A stretch of 64,000 nucleotides of DNA from REEB481 sp044360435 (lineage in GTDB: Bacteria; Bacteroidota; Bacteroidia; NS11-12g; UBA955): contig JBIKKI010000001.1 of the NCBI GenBank assembly GCA_044360435.1, positions 29,966 through 93,965 on the forward strand. The letters run 5' to 3'. The translations under genes were made by a program, and so were the position numbers. Shown here in pieces: positions 33,360 through 42,304 of the stretch (within the stretch, counting starts at the first letter, position 1; every line of letters begins with the position of its first letter). The notes under the pieces were generated by a model that saw only the letters and a program-made list of their open reading frames with translations, did no database searches and had not been told where the DNA came from.

Positions 33360-35180
33360 TTACTTTCTTTTGCCTGTTTTGGGTTTGCGCCCTTTGATTT
33401 TCATCACATAACGCAATTCCTTTTCGTTGAGGAAACGCCAACGACCTCTTCCCAGGCTGAGTTTATCAAACTCACCAAGCAGCACGCGGTCCAAACTTTT
33501 CACTTCATAACCGAAATGCTCGAACATGCGTCGTACTATCCTGTTTTTACCGCTGTGGATTTCTACGCCGAGCACCGTAGGTTCCTCTTTTTCTACAAAC
33601 CCAACCTGCTCGAAGCTCATCATCCCATCTTCTAATTGAACACCGGCAATCCAATCCATCATGTGTTCCCTGGAAGGTTTTCTATCCAGTTTCACCCGGT
33701 AAATTTTCTTGATGTTGAACGATGGGTGCATGATTTTCTGTGCAAGATCACCGTCGTTGGTTACAAGAAGAACACCGGTTGTATTGCGGTCCAGGCGGCC
33801 CACCGGAAACAGGTTGTCTGCTGCGGGCAATTGGATGAGGTCCATCACCGTTTGGCGGCCTTCCGGATCATCTGTGGTGGTTACATAGCCTTTGGGTTTA
33901 TTCAGCAGGATATAAACCGGTTTCTGGGCAACGATTCGCTGACCATCCAATTTTACAACATCACCGGGCTGAACCTTAGTGCCAAGTTCCTGAACCACTT
34001 CGCCATTAATGCTTACGCGACCCTCCTGGATAAAGGCATCAGCGTCTCTTCTGCTGAAAGAGCCACTCATGGCGATGAATCTGTTGAGACGCACCTCTTC
34101 ATGCGCTAAATCGGCACCCTTTTCGAGCATTCCGGAGGTTTCACGGAATTGTTTACCCCTTCCCTTGTAATTGCTGGGACTGGGTTGATCATCCATTTTT
34201 TTGAATGAGCGCTTTTCTGGTTTACTGAAATCCTTGCGCGTATTATCTCCTTTGGGCGATCGGTCGCGCTTTATACCGGCCTGGTAATTACCCTCTTTTC
34301 GCGTAGCATTCCTGAATTCTCTTTGCGGCCCTGATTGATTTTTTTCATTGCCTTGAGAAGATGTTCGCTCTGTATTCCTATTGAACGCGTTTTGAGGTCT
34401 TTCGTGGTAAGATCCTTCTTTTCTATCCCTGGAATAGCTGCGTTGATCTCCGTCGGAACTGCGCTTCCTGAACGCTCCACTGCGCTCCTCGCCTTGTGCC
34501 CCGCGATAGGGTTTTCGTTCAGAATCTTTCCTAAACTTGTTTTGAGGCCGGTCTTGGTAAGATCCTTCTTTTCTGTCCCTGGAGTAGCTGCGTTGACCTC
34601 CGTCGGAACTGCGCTTCCTGAAGGTTCCACTGCGCTCCTCGCCTTCTGCCCCGCGATAGGGCTTTCGTTCAGAATCTTTCCTAAACTTGCTTTGAGGCCG
34701 GTCTTGGTAAGATCCTTCTTTTCTGTCTCTGGAATAGCTGCGTTGATCTCCGTCGGAACTGCGTTTCCTGTAAGTTCCGCTGCGCTCCTGGCCTTCCTGG
34801 TTTCTGTTAAAACCACGGCTATCGGGTTTCAACGATCCGCCTGAGCGTTCTTGAAAAGAGCCTGTTCCACGTTTCGCGTTGGGTTTGTACCCTGGTGATG
34901 TGTCATTGCCAAAACGGGTGGTTTTTTTCCGCTCGTAGTTGCTGCCTGTGTCTCTTGAAAACCTTGATGTGGTTGTTCTTTCTGTTCCCCTTCCTGATTC
35001 AGGTTTTCTGGAATCATCAAATGATCCGTAAGGCCTGCTGTTTGGACCGAATCCTCCTCTTGTTGTTGTTCTTTTTGCCGGGCTTGTATTTTTTTGAGCT
35101 GTTCTGGTGCGCTGTTCGCCTTTCAGTCTTTTTTGGAATTTTTCACCACCCTTGCCTGTTGAATCTTTCTTGTTGTTCAA
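33360..35180 (-). CDS. RluB-type pseudouridine synthase with long repetitive basic N-terminal extension
   Basis: 606 residues. Only the last roughly 245 are the enzyme: an S4 domain (RLNRFIAMSGSFSRRDADAFI), then the RsuA/RluB catalytic domain with VYILLNKPKGYVTT, the active Asp in FPVGRLDRNTTGVLLVTNDG, and SGKNRIVRRMFEHFGYEV; it should modify 23S or 16S rRNA. The first roughly 360 residues are Arg/Ser/Gly/Lys-rich and contain three 50-residue tandem repeats (residues 132-281). Such RGG-like tails are typical of Bacteroidota RluB but vary in length. The start codon is TTG at 35180, with TATCTTTG 14 nt upstream. DUF429 follows. Confidence 0.9.
   Translation of the reverse strand: MNNKKDSTGKGGEKFQKRLKGEQRTRTAQKNTSPAKRTTTRGGFGPNSRPYGSFDDSRKPESGRGTERTTTSRFSRDTGSNYERKKTTRFGNDTSPGYKPNAKRGTGSFQERSGGSLKPDSRGFNRNQEGQERSGTYRKRSSDGDQRSYSRDRKEGSYQDRPQSKFRKDSERKPYRGAEGEERSGTFRKRSSDGGQRSYSRDRKEGSYQDRPQNKFRKDSERKPYRGAQGEERSGAFRKRSSDGDQRSYSRDRKEGSYHERPQNAFNRNTERTSSQGNEKNQSGPQREFRNATRKEGNYQAGIKRDRSPKGDNTRKDFSKPEKRSFKKMDDQPSPSNYKGRGKQFRETSGMLEKGADLAHEEVRLNRFIAMSGSFSRRDADAFIQEGRVSINGEVVQELGTKVQPGDVVKLDGQRIVAQKPVYILLNKPKGYVTTTDDPEGRQTVMDLIQLPAADNLFPVGRLDRNTTGVLLVTNDGDLAQKIMHPSFNIKKIYRVKLDRKPSREHMMDWIAGVQLEDGMMSFEQVGFVEKEEPTVLGVEIHSGKNRIVRRMFEHFGYEVKSLDRVLLGEFDKLSLGRGRWRFLNEKELRYVMKIKGRKPKTGKRK
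34338..34787 (-). repeat. Three tandem 150-bp in-frame repeats inside the pseudouridine synthase gene
   Basis: Three consecutive 150-bp units encode 50-residue repeats beginning ERSGTYRKRSSDGDQRSYSR. Units 1 and 2 differ at only a few residues; unit 3 keeps its first half and decays in the second half (AFNRNTERTSSQGN). High similarity at nucleotide level implies recent expansion and likely copy-number variation between strains. Confidence 0.9.
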
Positions 35181-35194
35181 AATAGAATAATGTT

Positions 35195-35202
35195 CAAAGA
35201 TA
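35195..35202 (-). promoter_or_regulatory. -7 promoter element of the pseudouridine synthase gene
   Basis: TATCTTTG on the minus strand, exact TAnnTTTG, 14 nt before the TTG start. Confidence 0.6.
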
Positions 35203-35253
35203 CAAACAATATAAGCCTTAACGTTCGAAGGGTTTCCATTTGCCGAAACGACA

Positions 35254-35277
35254 GTAAACGTTTACAAACGTTTGTAA
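35254..35277. promoter_or_regulatory. Two overlapping AACGTT palindromes, operator-like
   Basis: GTAAACGTTTAC (35254-35265, perfect 12-bp palindrome) overlaps TTACAAACGTTTGTAA (35262-35277, perfect 16-bp palindrome). Their centres are exactly 10 bp apart, one helical turn. The AACGTT-centred form resembles operators of LacI-family repressors. The site lies between the pseudouridine synthase promoter and the OB-fold gene, nearer the latter. Confidence 0.6.
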
Positions 35278-35338
35278 GCGTGCTGGTTTTGTTTGTGGTT
35301 GTTAAGATTGCTCCATGGTTTTTCGGAGTATAAACAGG

Positions 35339-35608
35339 ATGGTCGTTGTCTCTGGATTGATAGAAAATGGGCCAGAGTCCAAAAAAGACAACCTCGGCAG
35401 GGAACTGCTTTCCTTTTGGATGCGTGTTTCCGGTGACTTATATATGATTCAGTTCAGGGGGATGATGGTGCATCGGGCGCAACATGTTGCGCCTGGTATG
35501 CGTTTATTTGTTCAGGGGAACATGTTTTCCAAGTGTTTTACAGGAAAGGATGGCTTAAAACATCAGGTTCCATTAATTGTGGTATTTGATTTTGAGCTCG
35601 CCGACTAA
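35339..35608 (+). CDS. Small OB-fold, SSB-like protein
   Basis: 89 residues from the ATG at 35339 (97 from ATG 35315). It starts MVVVSGLIENGP and continues ELLSFWMRVSGDLYMIQFRGMM, VAPGMRLFVQGNMF, TGKDGLKHQVPLIVVFDFEL. Strand order and motifs parallel a compact single-stranded-DNA-binding OB fold (compare the V.L.G....D, W...V.F.G and L.V.G.L.....KDG patterns of SSB), without the acidic C-terminal tail. It could be an accessory SSB paralogue or a PriB-like protein. It follows the double palindrome by about 60 bp. The 123-bp gap after it holds the M16 operon promoter. Confidence 0.65.
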   Translation: MVVVSGLIENGPESKKDNLGRELLSFWMRVSGDLYMIQFRGMMVHRAQHVAPGMRLFVQGNMFSKCFTGKDGLKHQVPLIVVFDFELAD

Positions 35609-35717
35609 CTGTATTCATAGGATCGTTTCGCCATAAACGTTGTGGCAGTTTTTTGCCGGGGTTGTTTTTAAACCTTGCACCTACAGAAGGTGGTTAGGGT
35701 TTCCCTTTGAAGCGTGT

Positions 35718-35725
35718 TACTTTTG
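35718..35725 (+). promoter_or_regulatory. -7 promoter element of the M16/ybeY/mnmG operon
   Basis: TACTTTTG, exact TAnnTTTG, 6 nt before the ATG at 35732. It lies between an in-frame TTG at 35714 and the ATG, supporting the ATG. Confidence 0.6.
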
Positions 35726-35731
35726 TGCTTT

Positions 35732-36973
35732 ATGGATTATGTGCGGTTTACACTTGCCAACGGATTGCGGGTGATTCACCATCCAATACCAGAAAGCAAC
35801 ACTGTTACACTAAACATTTTGTACAATGTTGGCGCAAGAGATGAATCTCCGGAGAGAACCGGGTTTGCCCACCTTTTTGAACACTTAATGTTTGGTGGTT
35901 CGCTGCACATTCCCAATTATGATCAAGTTGTGGAGTGGGCCGGTGGGAATAACAATGCTTATACAAACAACGATTTCACCAATTATTATGTCAATGTTCC
36001 CCTAGAAAATGCGGAACAGGCCTTTTGGCTGGAAAGTGATCGTATGTTGGGTTTGGCTTTTTCAGAAGAAAGCCTTCGTATTCAGAAAGGTGTTGTTATT
36101 GAAGAGTTTAAACAACGTTGTCACAATGCACCCTTCGGTATGTTATGGCATCATATCCGTGGATTGGCATACCATGTACATCCATACAGATGGCCGACTA
36201 TTGGCTTGGATATAAACCATATTGAAACCGCCACTTTAGATGATGTTAAAGCATTCTATCATCAATTTTATCATCCAAACAATGCTGTTTTGTGTGTTGG
36301 AGGAGCGTTGAAAGAGGAGGAAACAAGGGAATATTGTGAACGTTGGTTTGGAAGTATTGACCGAATAGGGAAACGGAACCTAAACCAATATCCCGCAGAA
36401 CCTGTTCAGGAGGGTCGTAGGTTTATGGAAACCACGGATTTACTTCCACAGAAGGCTGTTTTTCTGGCCTTTCGCACACCAGCATTCAATGATGGAGACT
36501 GGCCAACGGCCAGTTTGTTTTCCGAGTTAATTGGGGGAACAGAAACATCGCCTTTGTATGTTGAATTGGTGAAAAACAAGCGCCTGTTTTCAGCTGCTGA
36601 ATCTTTTTACATGAAAGGCCTGAGTGAAGGATTGTTTGTGATTTATGGCATACTCGAAGACCATGTAGCACATGCTGCTGGAGAAGCCGCAATTCGTGAA
36701 CTGCTAGATCATTATCGAAATACCCTTTTCCCCGATAATCACCTGTTACGGGCAAAACACCAGAGCTGCACAAGGCTGTTGTTTGAAGACACGAATGCGA
36801 TGAATCGGGTTCAAAAACTGTGCTATTACGAGCACACCAACACACTAGAATCGGTTTTCCGTAAAGAGGTTTTGTTGTTACAAAGCGTCCAAGCAGATGA
36901 TTTACGAACTTGGGCGGAATTGCATTTGACAGACTCCGCGGCTAACGTGGTTTACTATAGTCCGAAAAAATGA
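35732..36973 (+). CDS. M16-family zinc peptidase (catalytic subunit)
   Basis: 413 residues. The inverted zinc motif HLFEH (His47, Glu50, His51) in FAHLFEHLMFGGS and the distal Glu in IEEFKQR are present, so this is the active member of the pair. The N-terminal LANGLRVIHHPIPESNTVTLNILYNVGARDE is typical. M16 pairs of bacteria act as periplasmic or cytoplasmic oligopeptidases; no signal peptide is visible, so a cytoplasmic location is likely. First gene of an operon; ATGA overlap with the second M16 gene. Confidence 0.92.
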   Translation: MDYVRFTLANGLRVIHHPIPESNTVTLNILYNVGARDESPERTGFAHLFEHLMFGGSLHIPNYDQVVEWAGGNNNAYTNNDFTNYYVNVPLENAEQAFWLESDRMLGLAFSEESLRIQKGVVIEEFKQRCHNAPFGMLWHHIRGLAYHVHPYRWPTIGLDINHIETATLDDVKAFYHQFYHPNNAVLCVGGALKEEETREYCERWFGSIDRIGKRNLNQYPAEPVQEGRRFMETTDLLPQKAVFLAFRTPAFNDGDWPTASLFSELIGGTETSPLYVELVKNKRLFSAAESFYMKGLSEGLFVIYGILEDHVAHAAGEAAIRELLDHYRNTLFPDNHLLRAKHQSCTRLLFEDTNAMNRVQKLCYYEHTNTLESVFRKEVLLLQSVQADDLRTWAELHLTDSAANVVYYSPKK

Positions 36974-38244
36974 AGATAGATAGAACTACTGGCCCCGCCT
37001 TTGCGCCAATAAAACAATTAAGGTTTCCTCATACAGAGCCTCTGATCTTTGCTGGTGGAAGGAAGGCTTGGTTATACCCTACCAACGGAATAGGTGTTGC
37101 GAAACTGTACCTCCTTTTTCCCTATGGTTATAGAATTGCGCAAGAACCTTGGGTAATGAAAGCAGCCGGACAGTTGATGTTATCGGGTAATGAACTTTTC
37201 AGCGCAAGAACCATTCAAGAAGAATTAGAAACCATTGGTGCAACTATTGATATTCAAGTTGAAGCACGTTATCACCAGGTGGTTATTAGCGCTGGCACAG
37301 AGCATTTGTCTGAAGCCTTGAGAATCTGGCTGAAATACAGCGGTAGTGTGGGTTTCCCGCAACAAGAACTTGATGTATATGTCTCTGCCGCTTTAAGCGA
37401 TTTACAGATGAAACAGACCACACCTCGTTATTGGGCTCATCGGCGTCTTATGGAGGCAATGTGTGGTACGCAACACTACCTTGGAAGATTTTCTGAAGCC
37501 ATTGACCTTCAGTCTATTAACCTTGATGGTTTAAAGTATTACTCGAGGTGTTTTTCTGCGGGTGTGCCCTGTTTTATGGTATTGTGTGGAGAAGCTTCTG
37601 CTGAGCATTTAGAAGCGTTGGCAGCTGCATTGGGAACCTCAAATTTTGAATTAAGCAGCCCTGAAGATGTACAGGAACCTCTGGAACAAATGTTCTGGAA
37701 CACACCCGTAGAACATACCAATCAGGCGAGTATTTCCTGGGGGCTTCCAGGGATAAAATTCTCTGACGAGGAATATTACGAATTTTGGGTTTTAAACACG
37801 CTTCTAGGTGGTTTTTTTGGAAGTCGATTGATGAAGAATATCAGGGAAGAAAAAGGGTTGACGTACGGCATCCATTCTTCTCTTGTAAACCATGGTTTTG
37901 GATACCATTGGTATATTTCCAGTGAAGTAAAAGCTGGCAATGTGGCTTTGGTAAACGACGAAATACGCAAAGAGCTTCAAAGGCTGTCATCAGAACATGC
38001 GTCACATGAAGAGTTAGAAAAAGTAAAACGCTATTTATGCGGCAATCTTAAAATGAGTTTTGACGGCGTGTTTAGTATGGCGGCCAAGCGCCGGGATTTG
38101 ATTCTTTTCAATAGATCTGAAACATTCTACGAACACGCAATTGCCGGAATCACAGCTACAAACCCAGAGAGGATCAAAGAACTTGCTGGCAATTTTCTAA
38201 AACCGGACGCGTTTTATGTTTCTGTTGCCGGGGTAACACAATAG
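36970..38244 (+). CDS. M16-family peptidase-like protein (non-catalytic subunit)
   Basis: 424 residues. Same fold as its upstream neighbour, but the HxxEH motif is absent (the equivalent helix reads VMKAAGQLMLSGNELFSA). It keeps the substrate-binding Arg/Tyr region LMKNIREEKGLTYGIHSSL, which complements the catalytic partner in two-subunit M16B enzymes. The two are therefore expected to form a heterodimer. Translationally coupled by ATGA to the catalytic gene; 7 nt separate it from the next gene. Confidence 0.9.
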   Translation: MKIDRTTGPAFAPIKQLRFPHTEPLIFAGGRKAWLYPTNGIGVAKLYLLFPYGYRIAQEPWVMKAAGQLMLSGNELFSARTIQEELETIGATIDIQVEARYHQVVISAGTEHLSEALRIWLKYSGSVGFPQQELDVYVSAALSDLQMKQTTPRYWAHRRLMEAMCGTQHYLGRFSEAIDLQSINLDGLKYYSRCFSAGVPCFMVLCGEASAEHLEALAAALGTSNFELSSPEDVQEPLEQMFWNTPVEHTNQASISWGLPGIKFSDEEYYEFWVLNTLLGGFFGSRLMKNIREEKGLTYGIHSSLVNHGFGYHWYISSEVKAGNVALVNDEIRKELQRLSSEHASHEELEKVKRYLCGNLKMSFDGVFSMAAKRRDLILFNRSETFYEHAIAGITATNPERIKELAGNFLKPDAFYVSVAGVTQ

Positions 38245-38251
38245 TTGAACA

Positions 38252-39985
38252 TTGAAGCGTTTCCTTTACCATATTGTATTCTTCATACACGGAATGGCCG
38301 CTTCTATTGTTTATGGCCAAAACAATCCTGATATCAGAAGAATTTGTCTCGACAGAATCAATGGAACAGTATCTATTTTTTGGAGTGCATCAAATGCTTC
38401 GTGTTCCACGTTTTCTGCTTATGAGATATGGGGTCGTGAAGACACAACAAACCTCTTCATCTTCCTTAAATCTGAAGTAAACAGAACAACCACAAGCAGT
38501 GTCATTGCTTTACCTAATCAAAAGCGGTGGCAATTTTACATTATAGCCAAATATGGTTGTTCCGGTTTTCCCAGTTACCACTCCGACACAGTTTTTATTG
38601 ATGACCAGGAACCGCTTCCTGTGGCTTTGGATTCGGTAAGTATTGACTTGTTCGATCAGAAGATTGTTGTTGGTTGGCAGAAAAGCTTAGCTAAAGACTT
38701 ACAGGGTTACTTTCTTTACAAAGTGGGGTCAAGCAACGCCATAATAGCTGATACAAACGCCACCATTTACAAATTCTCCAACCTGGTTTCGTCTGGCACG
38801 GGAAACCGTATTTCGATAGCGGCATATGATAGCTGTATGCAAGCGGGTTTAATCAGCGGATACCATGAACCTGTTTTGCTTTCAAAGTACGATTCAAATT
38901 ATTGCCAAAAACTTTTTAACCTTAGATTTTCTCCATACATAGGTTGGTCGGTTTCTAAATATGAAGTTTACGTTTGGGAAGAAGGATCTGTAGGTTACGA
39001 GAAATTAAAAACACTTACTCCAACTGATATTCTGTCATTTGAAGTGGTGCTTAAAAAACGAAATGTCCCTTTCAAGTGCTTCGTACGGGCTTTTAATCTT
39101 GATGGAACTATAAGTAGTTCTTCAAACATTTTAACCTTAAGAAACGACAGCAGTGCAACGCATACATACGCAAGAATCAAACGGGTCAGTGAATTAAATA
39201 AAACCATAGAAATACGTGCAGAATTCGACAATCCCAATGGAAAGATAAACAATGCTTCAATATTCATGAGCACGGATGGTTTCACGTGGAACATGTTGAC
39301 CCAATCATCTTCTTCGCCCTTCAAGGGGTTCGTGGCAAACAGACCGGTTAATCTGTATTACTTTAAACTTGTAGTTGAAGACAACTGCGGCAATAAAATT
39401 CAAGGCGATCCAATATCTAATAATCTTATATTAAACCACAACCAGCCCTCTGGAACATTAACATGGAATAGCTATTCCTATTGGGAACACGGAGTTCAAG
39501 ACTATTCAGTACTTGAGGGTACATTGGATTCCCGACTTTCCACGTGGAACATTAACCAGGTCTATACTGACAACTCCCAGGCTCATGTTATACAAAGCAG
39601 TAACGACAAAGCACGCTGCTATTGCATTTTAGCCACAGCGGTAAAACACCCGATCAATGGCCAGGTCGATAGTTCTTATTCAAACATTATATGTCCCTAC
39701 AACACCACACAAGTATATGTGCCGAATTCATTTACACCCAACAATGATGGTAAAAATGAAACATTTACGGCATATGGTTCGAATTTGGATTTAGACCGAT
39801 CAGAAATAACCATTGTGAACCGCTGGGGTGAAATCATAACCACAATGTCTTTACGCGAAGGTTGGAATGGCAAAGATCGAATGAACAACTATTGCCCAAC
39901 CGGTATATATGCCTATATCATTAGAGCGGTACTTAACGACGGCACCCACTATCAAATTCAAGGAACTACTTTACTTATACAATAA
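38252..39985 (+). CDS. Secreted protein with type IX secretion type B C-terminal domain
   Basis: 577 residues. Signal peptide KRFLYHIVFFIHGMAASIVYGQ; the start is a TTG at 38252, since the only nearby ATG would truncate the signal. The middle consists of fibronectin-III/Ig-like beta modules (for example KIVVGWQKSLAKDLQGYFLYKV, SKYEVYVWEEGS). The last roughly 90 residues are the gliding-motility/CHU_C type B sorting domain: VYVPNSFTPNNDGKNETFTA, IVNRWGEIIT, EGWNGKDRMNNYCPTGIYAY. It should be exported by the type IX system and released or attached at the surface. Expression with proteases and RNA-maturation genes is probably incidental. Confidence 0.88.
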   Translation: MKRFLYHIVFFIHGMAASIVYGQNNPDIRRICLDRINGTVSIFWSASNASCSTFSAYEIWGREDTTNLFIFLKSEVNRTTTSSVIALPNQKRWQFYIIAKYGCSGFPSYHSDTVFIDDQEPLPVALDSVSIDLFDQKIVVGWQKSLAKDLQGYFLYKVGSSNAIIADTNATIYKFSNLVSSGTGNRISIAAYDSCMQAGLISGYHEPVLLSKYDSNYCQKLFNLRFSPYIGWSVSKYEVYVWEEGSVGYEKLKTLTPTDILSFEVVLKKRNVPFKCFVRAFNLDGTISSSSNILTLRNDSSATHTYARIKRVSELNKTIEIRAEFDNPNGKINNASIFMSTDGFTWNMLTQSSSSPFKGFVANRPVNLYYFKLVVEDNCGNKIQGDPISNNLILNHNQPSGTLTWNSYSYWEHGVQDYSVLEGTLDSRLSTWNINQVYTDNSQAHVIQSSNDKARCYCILATAVKHPINGQVDSSYSNIICPYNTTQVYVPNSFTPNNDGKNETFTAYGSNLDLDRSEITIVNRWGEIITTMSLREGWNGKDRMNNYCPTGIYAYIIRAVLNDGTHYQIQGTTLLIQ

Positions 39986-39987
39986 TC

Positions 39988-40446
39988 ATGAACACCTTTG
40001 CATTCGAAAACAAACCCGATTGGTACAGGCGAAAGAACATTCACAAACGAACATTACGTAGCCTCCTACACCAACTGTTCAAAGACTTCGGGTTCCACGT
40101 GAAACATGTTTCATTCATTCTATTAAATGACGAAGCCCTACTTCAGATAAATCGAAAGTATCTAAAACACGATTATTACACTGATGTTATCACATTTAAT
40201 CTTAGCGAAAATCAGGATTTTATAGTTGGGGAGGTTTATATGAGCATGGATACAATCAAGTCTAATGCCGCCCGATTTAACTGTTCCATAAAGGATGAGT
40301 TTTTACGTGTGACGATTCATTCCTGTTTGCACCTCTGCGGACTTAATGACGAAAACGAAAATCAGCAAAAAGAAATGCGTCATAAAGAAGATTACTACAT
40401 ACAAAGATTCTACGAAATCGATACAGAAGAACAAGGAGATGAATAA
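39988..40446 (+). CDS. ybeY: rRNA maturation endoribonuclease YbeY
   Basis: 152 residues. Processes 16S rRNA 3' ends and takes part in ribosome quality control. The metal-site motif reads IHSCLHLCGLND: two His are in place while the third ligand position (His in E. coli HGSLHLLGYDH) is Asp, a variation that I believe is common in Bacteroidota. Upstream YYTDVITFNLSE matches the family STDVLSF motif. Starts 2 nt after the T9SS-B gene and overlaps mnmG by 8 nt. Confidence 0.92.
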   Translation: MNTFAFENKPDWYRRKNIHKRTLRSLLHQLFKDFGFHVKHVSFILLNDEALLQINRKYLKHDYYTDVITFNLSENQDFIVGEVYMSMDTIKSNAARFNCSIKDEFLRVTIHSCLHLCGLNDENENQQKEMRHKEDYYIQRFYEIDTEEQGDE

Positions 40447-42304
40447 CAATCAGCACTACGACATTATTGTAATTGGCGCAGGTCACGCTGGTTGCGAAGC
40501 TGCTGCTACCGCTGCCAATCTAGGTTCAAAAGTCCTATTGGTTACTATGAATATGGAAACAATAGGAAGGATGAGTTGCAATCCTGCAATGGGCGGCGTT
40601 GCTAAAGGACAAATTGTTAGGGAAATAGATGCACTTGGTGGCTATTCCGGCATTATTACTGATGAAACAACCATCCAGTTTCGCATGCTAAACAGGTCTA
40701 AGGGACCAGCCATGTGGAGTCCTCGCGCCCAAAATGACAGATGGCGCTTTGCCGAAAGGTGGCGATTACAACTTGAACAACTTCACAACATATCCTTCAT
40801 CCAAGACTCAGTAAAAGAAATACTGATTGACCATAACAAAGCCATAGGTATTACAACAGCCCTTGGGGTCAAATTCACAGCTAAAGCAACGATCCTTACT
40901 GCAGGAACCTTCCTGAATGGTGTAGTGCACGTGGGACTCAACAATTCCTCAGGTGGACGCATGGGTGAACCTGCCGCTACCGGAGTAAGCGAGCAATTAC
41001 GCTCCCTCGGATTCACTACCGGCAGAATGAAAACCGGTACTCCACCTAGAATTGACGGCCGAACAATCGACTACTCCTCCTTGGAAGAACAGGCCGGAGA
41101 TGAAGAAGCTTTCCGCTTTAGCTTCCTGGAAACCCAACGATTGTTGCCTCAAAGGAGTTGCTTTATAACGTATACCAATCCATCCGTTCACGAAATTCTC
41201 CAAGAAGGATTCTTAGAATCACCAATGTATACGGGTAGAATCCAAGGTCTTGGTCCAAGATACTGTCCAAGTATTGAAGATAAAATCAACCGCTTCGCTG
41301 AAAGAGACCGGCATCAAATATTTGTAGAACCCGAAGGATCCGATACCGTTGAGGTTTATTTAAACGGCTTTTCTACATCTCTGCCACATAACATTCAGCT
41401 TCGTGCACTTCACGAAATCCCTGGGTTTCGTCAGGCTAAAATTTTTCGTCCTGGATATGCTATTGAATATGATTTCTTCCAACCAACCCAACTACACAAC
41501 ACATTAGAAACCAAACATATAGCAAGCCTTTATTTTGCTGGTCAAGTAAATGGAACTACTGGTTACGAGGAAGCAGCTTGCCAAGGATTGATGGCCGGTA
41601 TTAATGCTCATCTTAAAATAAACGAACAAGAAGCTTTTGTTCTAAAACGCAATGAAGCTTACATAGGTGTACTCATTGATGACCTAATTAACAAAGGAAC
41701 CGAAGAACCTTACAGGATGTTTACATCCCGAGCTGAATATCGTTTAAGTCTTCGTCAAGACAATGCTGATATTCGCCTTACCGAAAAATCAAATAACATA
41801 GGACTGGCCTCCGACGAGCGGTTAAAACGTACAGAACAAAAAAAGCAACACGCATCAGAGATTCTACATATACTGAACAAGAAGTGTATTGACATCGATG
41901 CAGTTAATGAATACCTCACACAAGTCAACACCTCAACAATATCAGAACCAACTTCATATACAAAACTCCTCTCACGCCCCCAAACAGACATTCGCTCGCT
42001 TAGCCACTTACCAGAATTAAATGACCACCTTTTACCCTACCCTCCAGAGCATCAACAAGAAGCCGAAATAAGGATCAAATACCAAACGTACATAGAAAAA
42101 GAGAACGAACAAGCAGAGCGACTCAATAAACTGGAACACTTAACAATACCAACCGGATTTAAATATCAAGAACTCAAAGCACTTTCCGCAGAAGCAAGAG
42201 AAAAGCTCAACAACATTAAACCAAATACCATTGGTCAAGCATCACGCATTAGTGGTATTTCACCAGCCGATATATCCATATTACTTGTACACTTTGGACG
42301 CTAA
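40439..42304 (+). CDS. mnmG: tRNA uridine 5-carboxymethylaminomethyl synthesis enzyme MnmG
   Basis: 621 residues from the ATG at 40439 (MNNNQHYDIIVIGAGHAGCEAA), preceded by AAGGAG. With MnmE it modifies the wobble uridine U34 of several tRNAs. The FAD-binding GxGxxG, the GidA signatures GRMSCNPAMGGVAKG and TAGTFLNGVVHVGL, ARGxxGxGR-like GRMKTGTPPRI, and the C-terminal helical domain for MnmE/tRNA are all present. The lipoprotein gene begins in its last codons. mnmG is a frequent neighbour of replication origins in bacteria, which is relevant to the AT-rich gap 1.5 kb downstream. Confidence 0.95.
   Translation: MNNNQHYDIIVIGAGHAGCEAAATAANLGSKVLLVTMNMETIGRMSCNPAMGGVAKGQIVREIDALGGYSGIITDETTIQFRMLNRSKGPAMWSPRAQNDRWRFAERWRLQLEQLHNISFIQDSVKEILIDHNKAIGITTALGVKFTAKATILTAGTFLNGVVHVGLNNSSGGRMGEPAATGVSEQLRSLGFTTGRMKTGTPPRIDGRTIDYSSLEEQAGDEEAFRFSFLETQRLLPQRSCFITYTNPSVHEILQEGFLESPMYTGRIQGLGPRYCPSIEDKINRFAERDRHQIFVEPEGSDTVEVYLNGFSTSLPHNIQLRALHEIPGFRQAKIFRPGYAIEYDFFQPTQLHNTLETKHIASLYFAGQVNGTTGYEEAACQGLMAGINAHLKINEQEAFVLKRNEAYIGVLIDDLINKGTEEPYRMFTSRAEYRLSLRQDNADIRLTEKSNNIGLASDERLKRTEQKKQHASEILHILNKKCIDIDAVNEYLTQVNTSTISEPTSYTKLLSRPQTDIRSLSHLPELNDHLLPYPPEHQQEAEIRIKYQTYIEKENEQAERLNKLEHLTIPTGFKYQELKALSAEAREKLNNIKPNTIGQASRISGISPADISILLVHFGR

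Noticed and set aside
34338..34787. Regular repeats considered as a CRISPR array
   Set aside because: The unit is 150 bp, contiguous, in frame and without spacers; it codes for protein repeats.
34335..34844. Repetitive plus-strand frame (169 codons)
   Set aside because: Only mirrors the tandem repeats of the pseudouridine synthase gene on the other strand.
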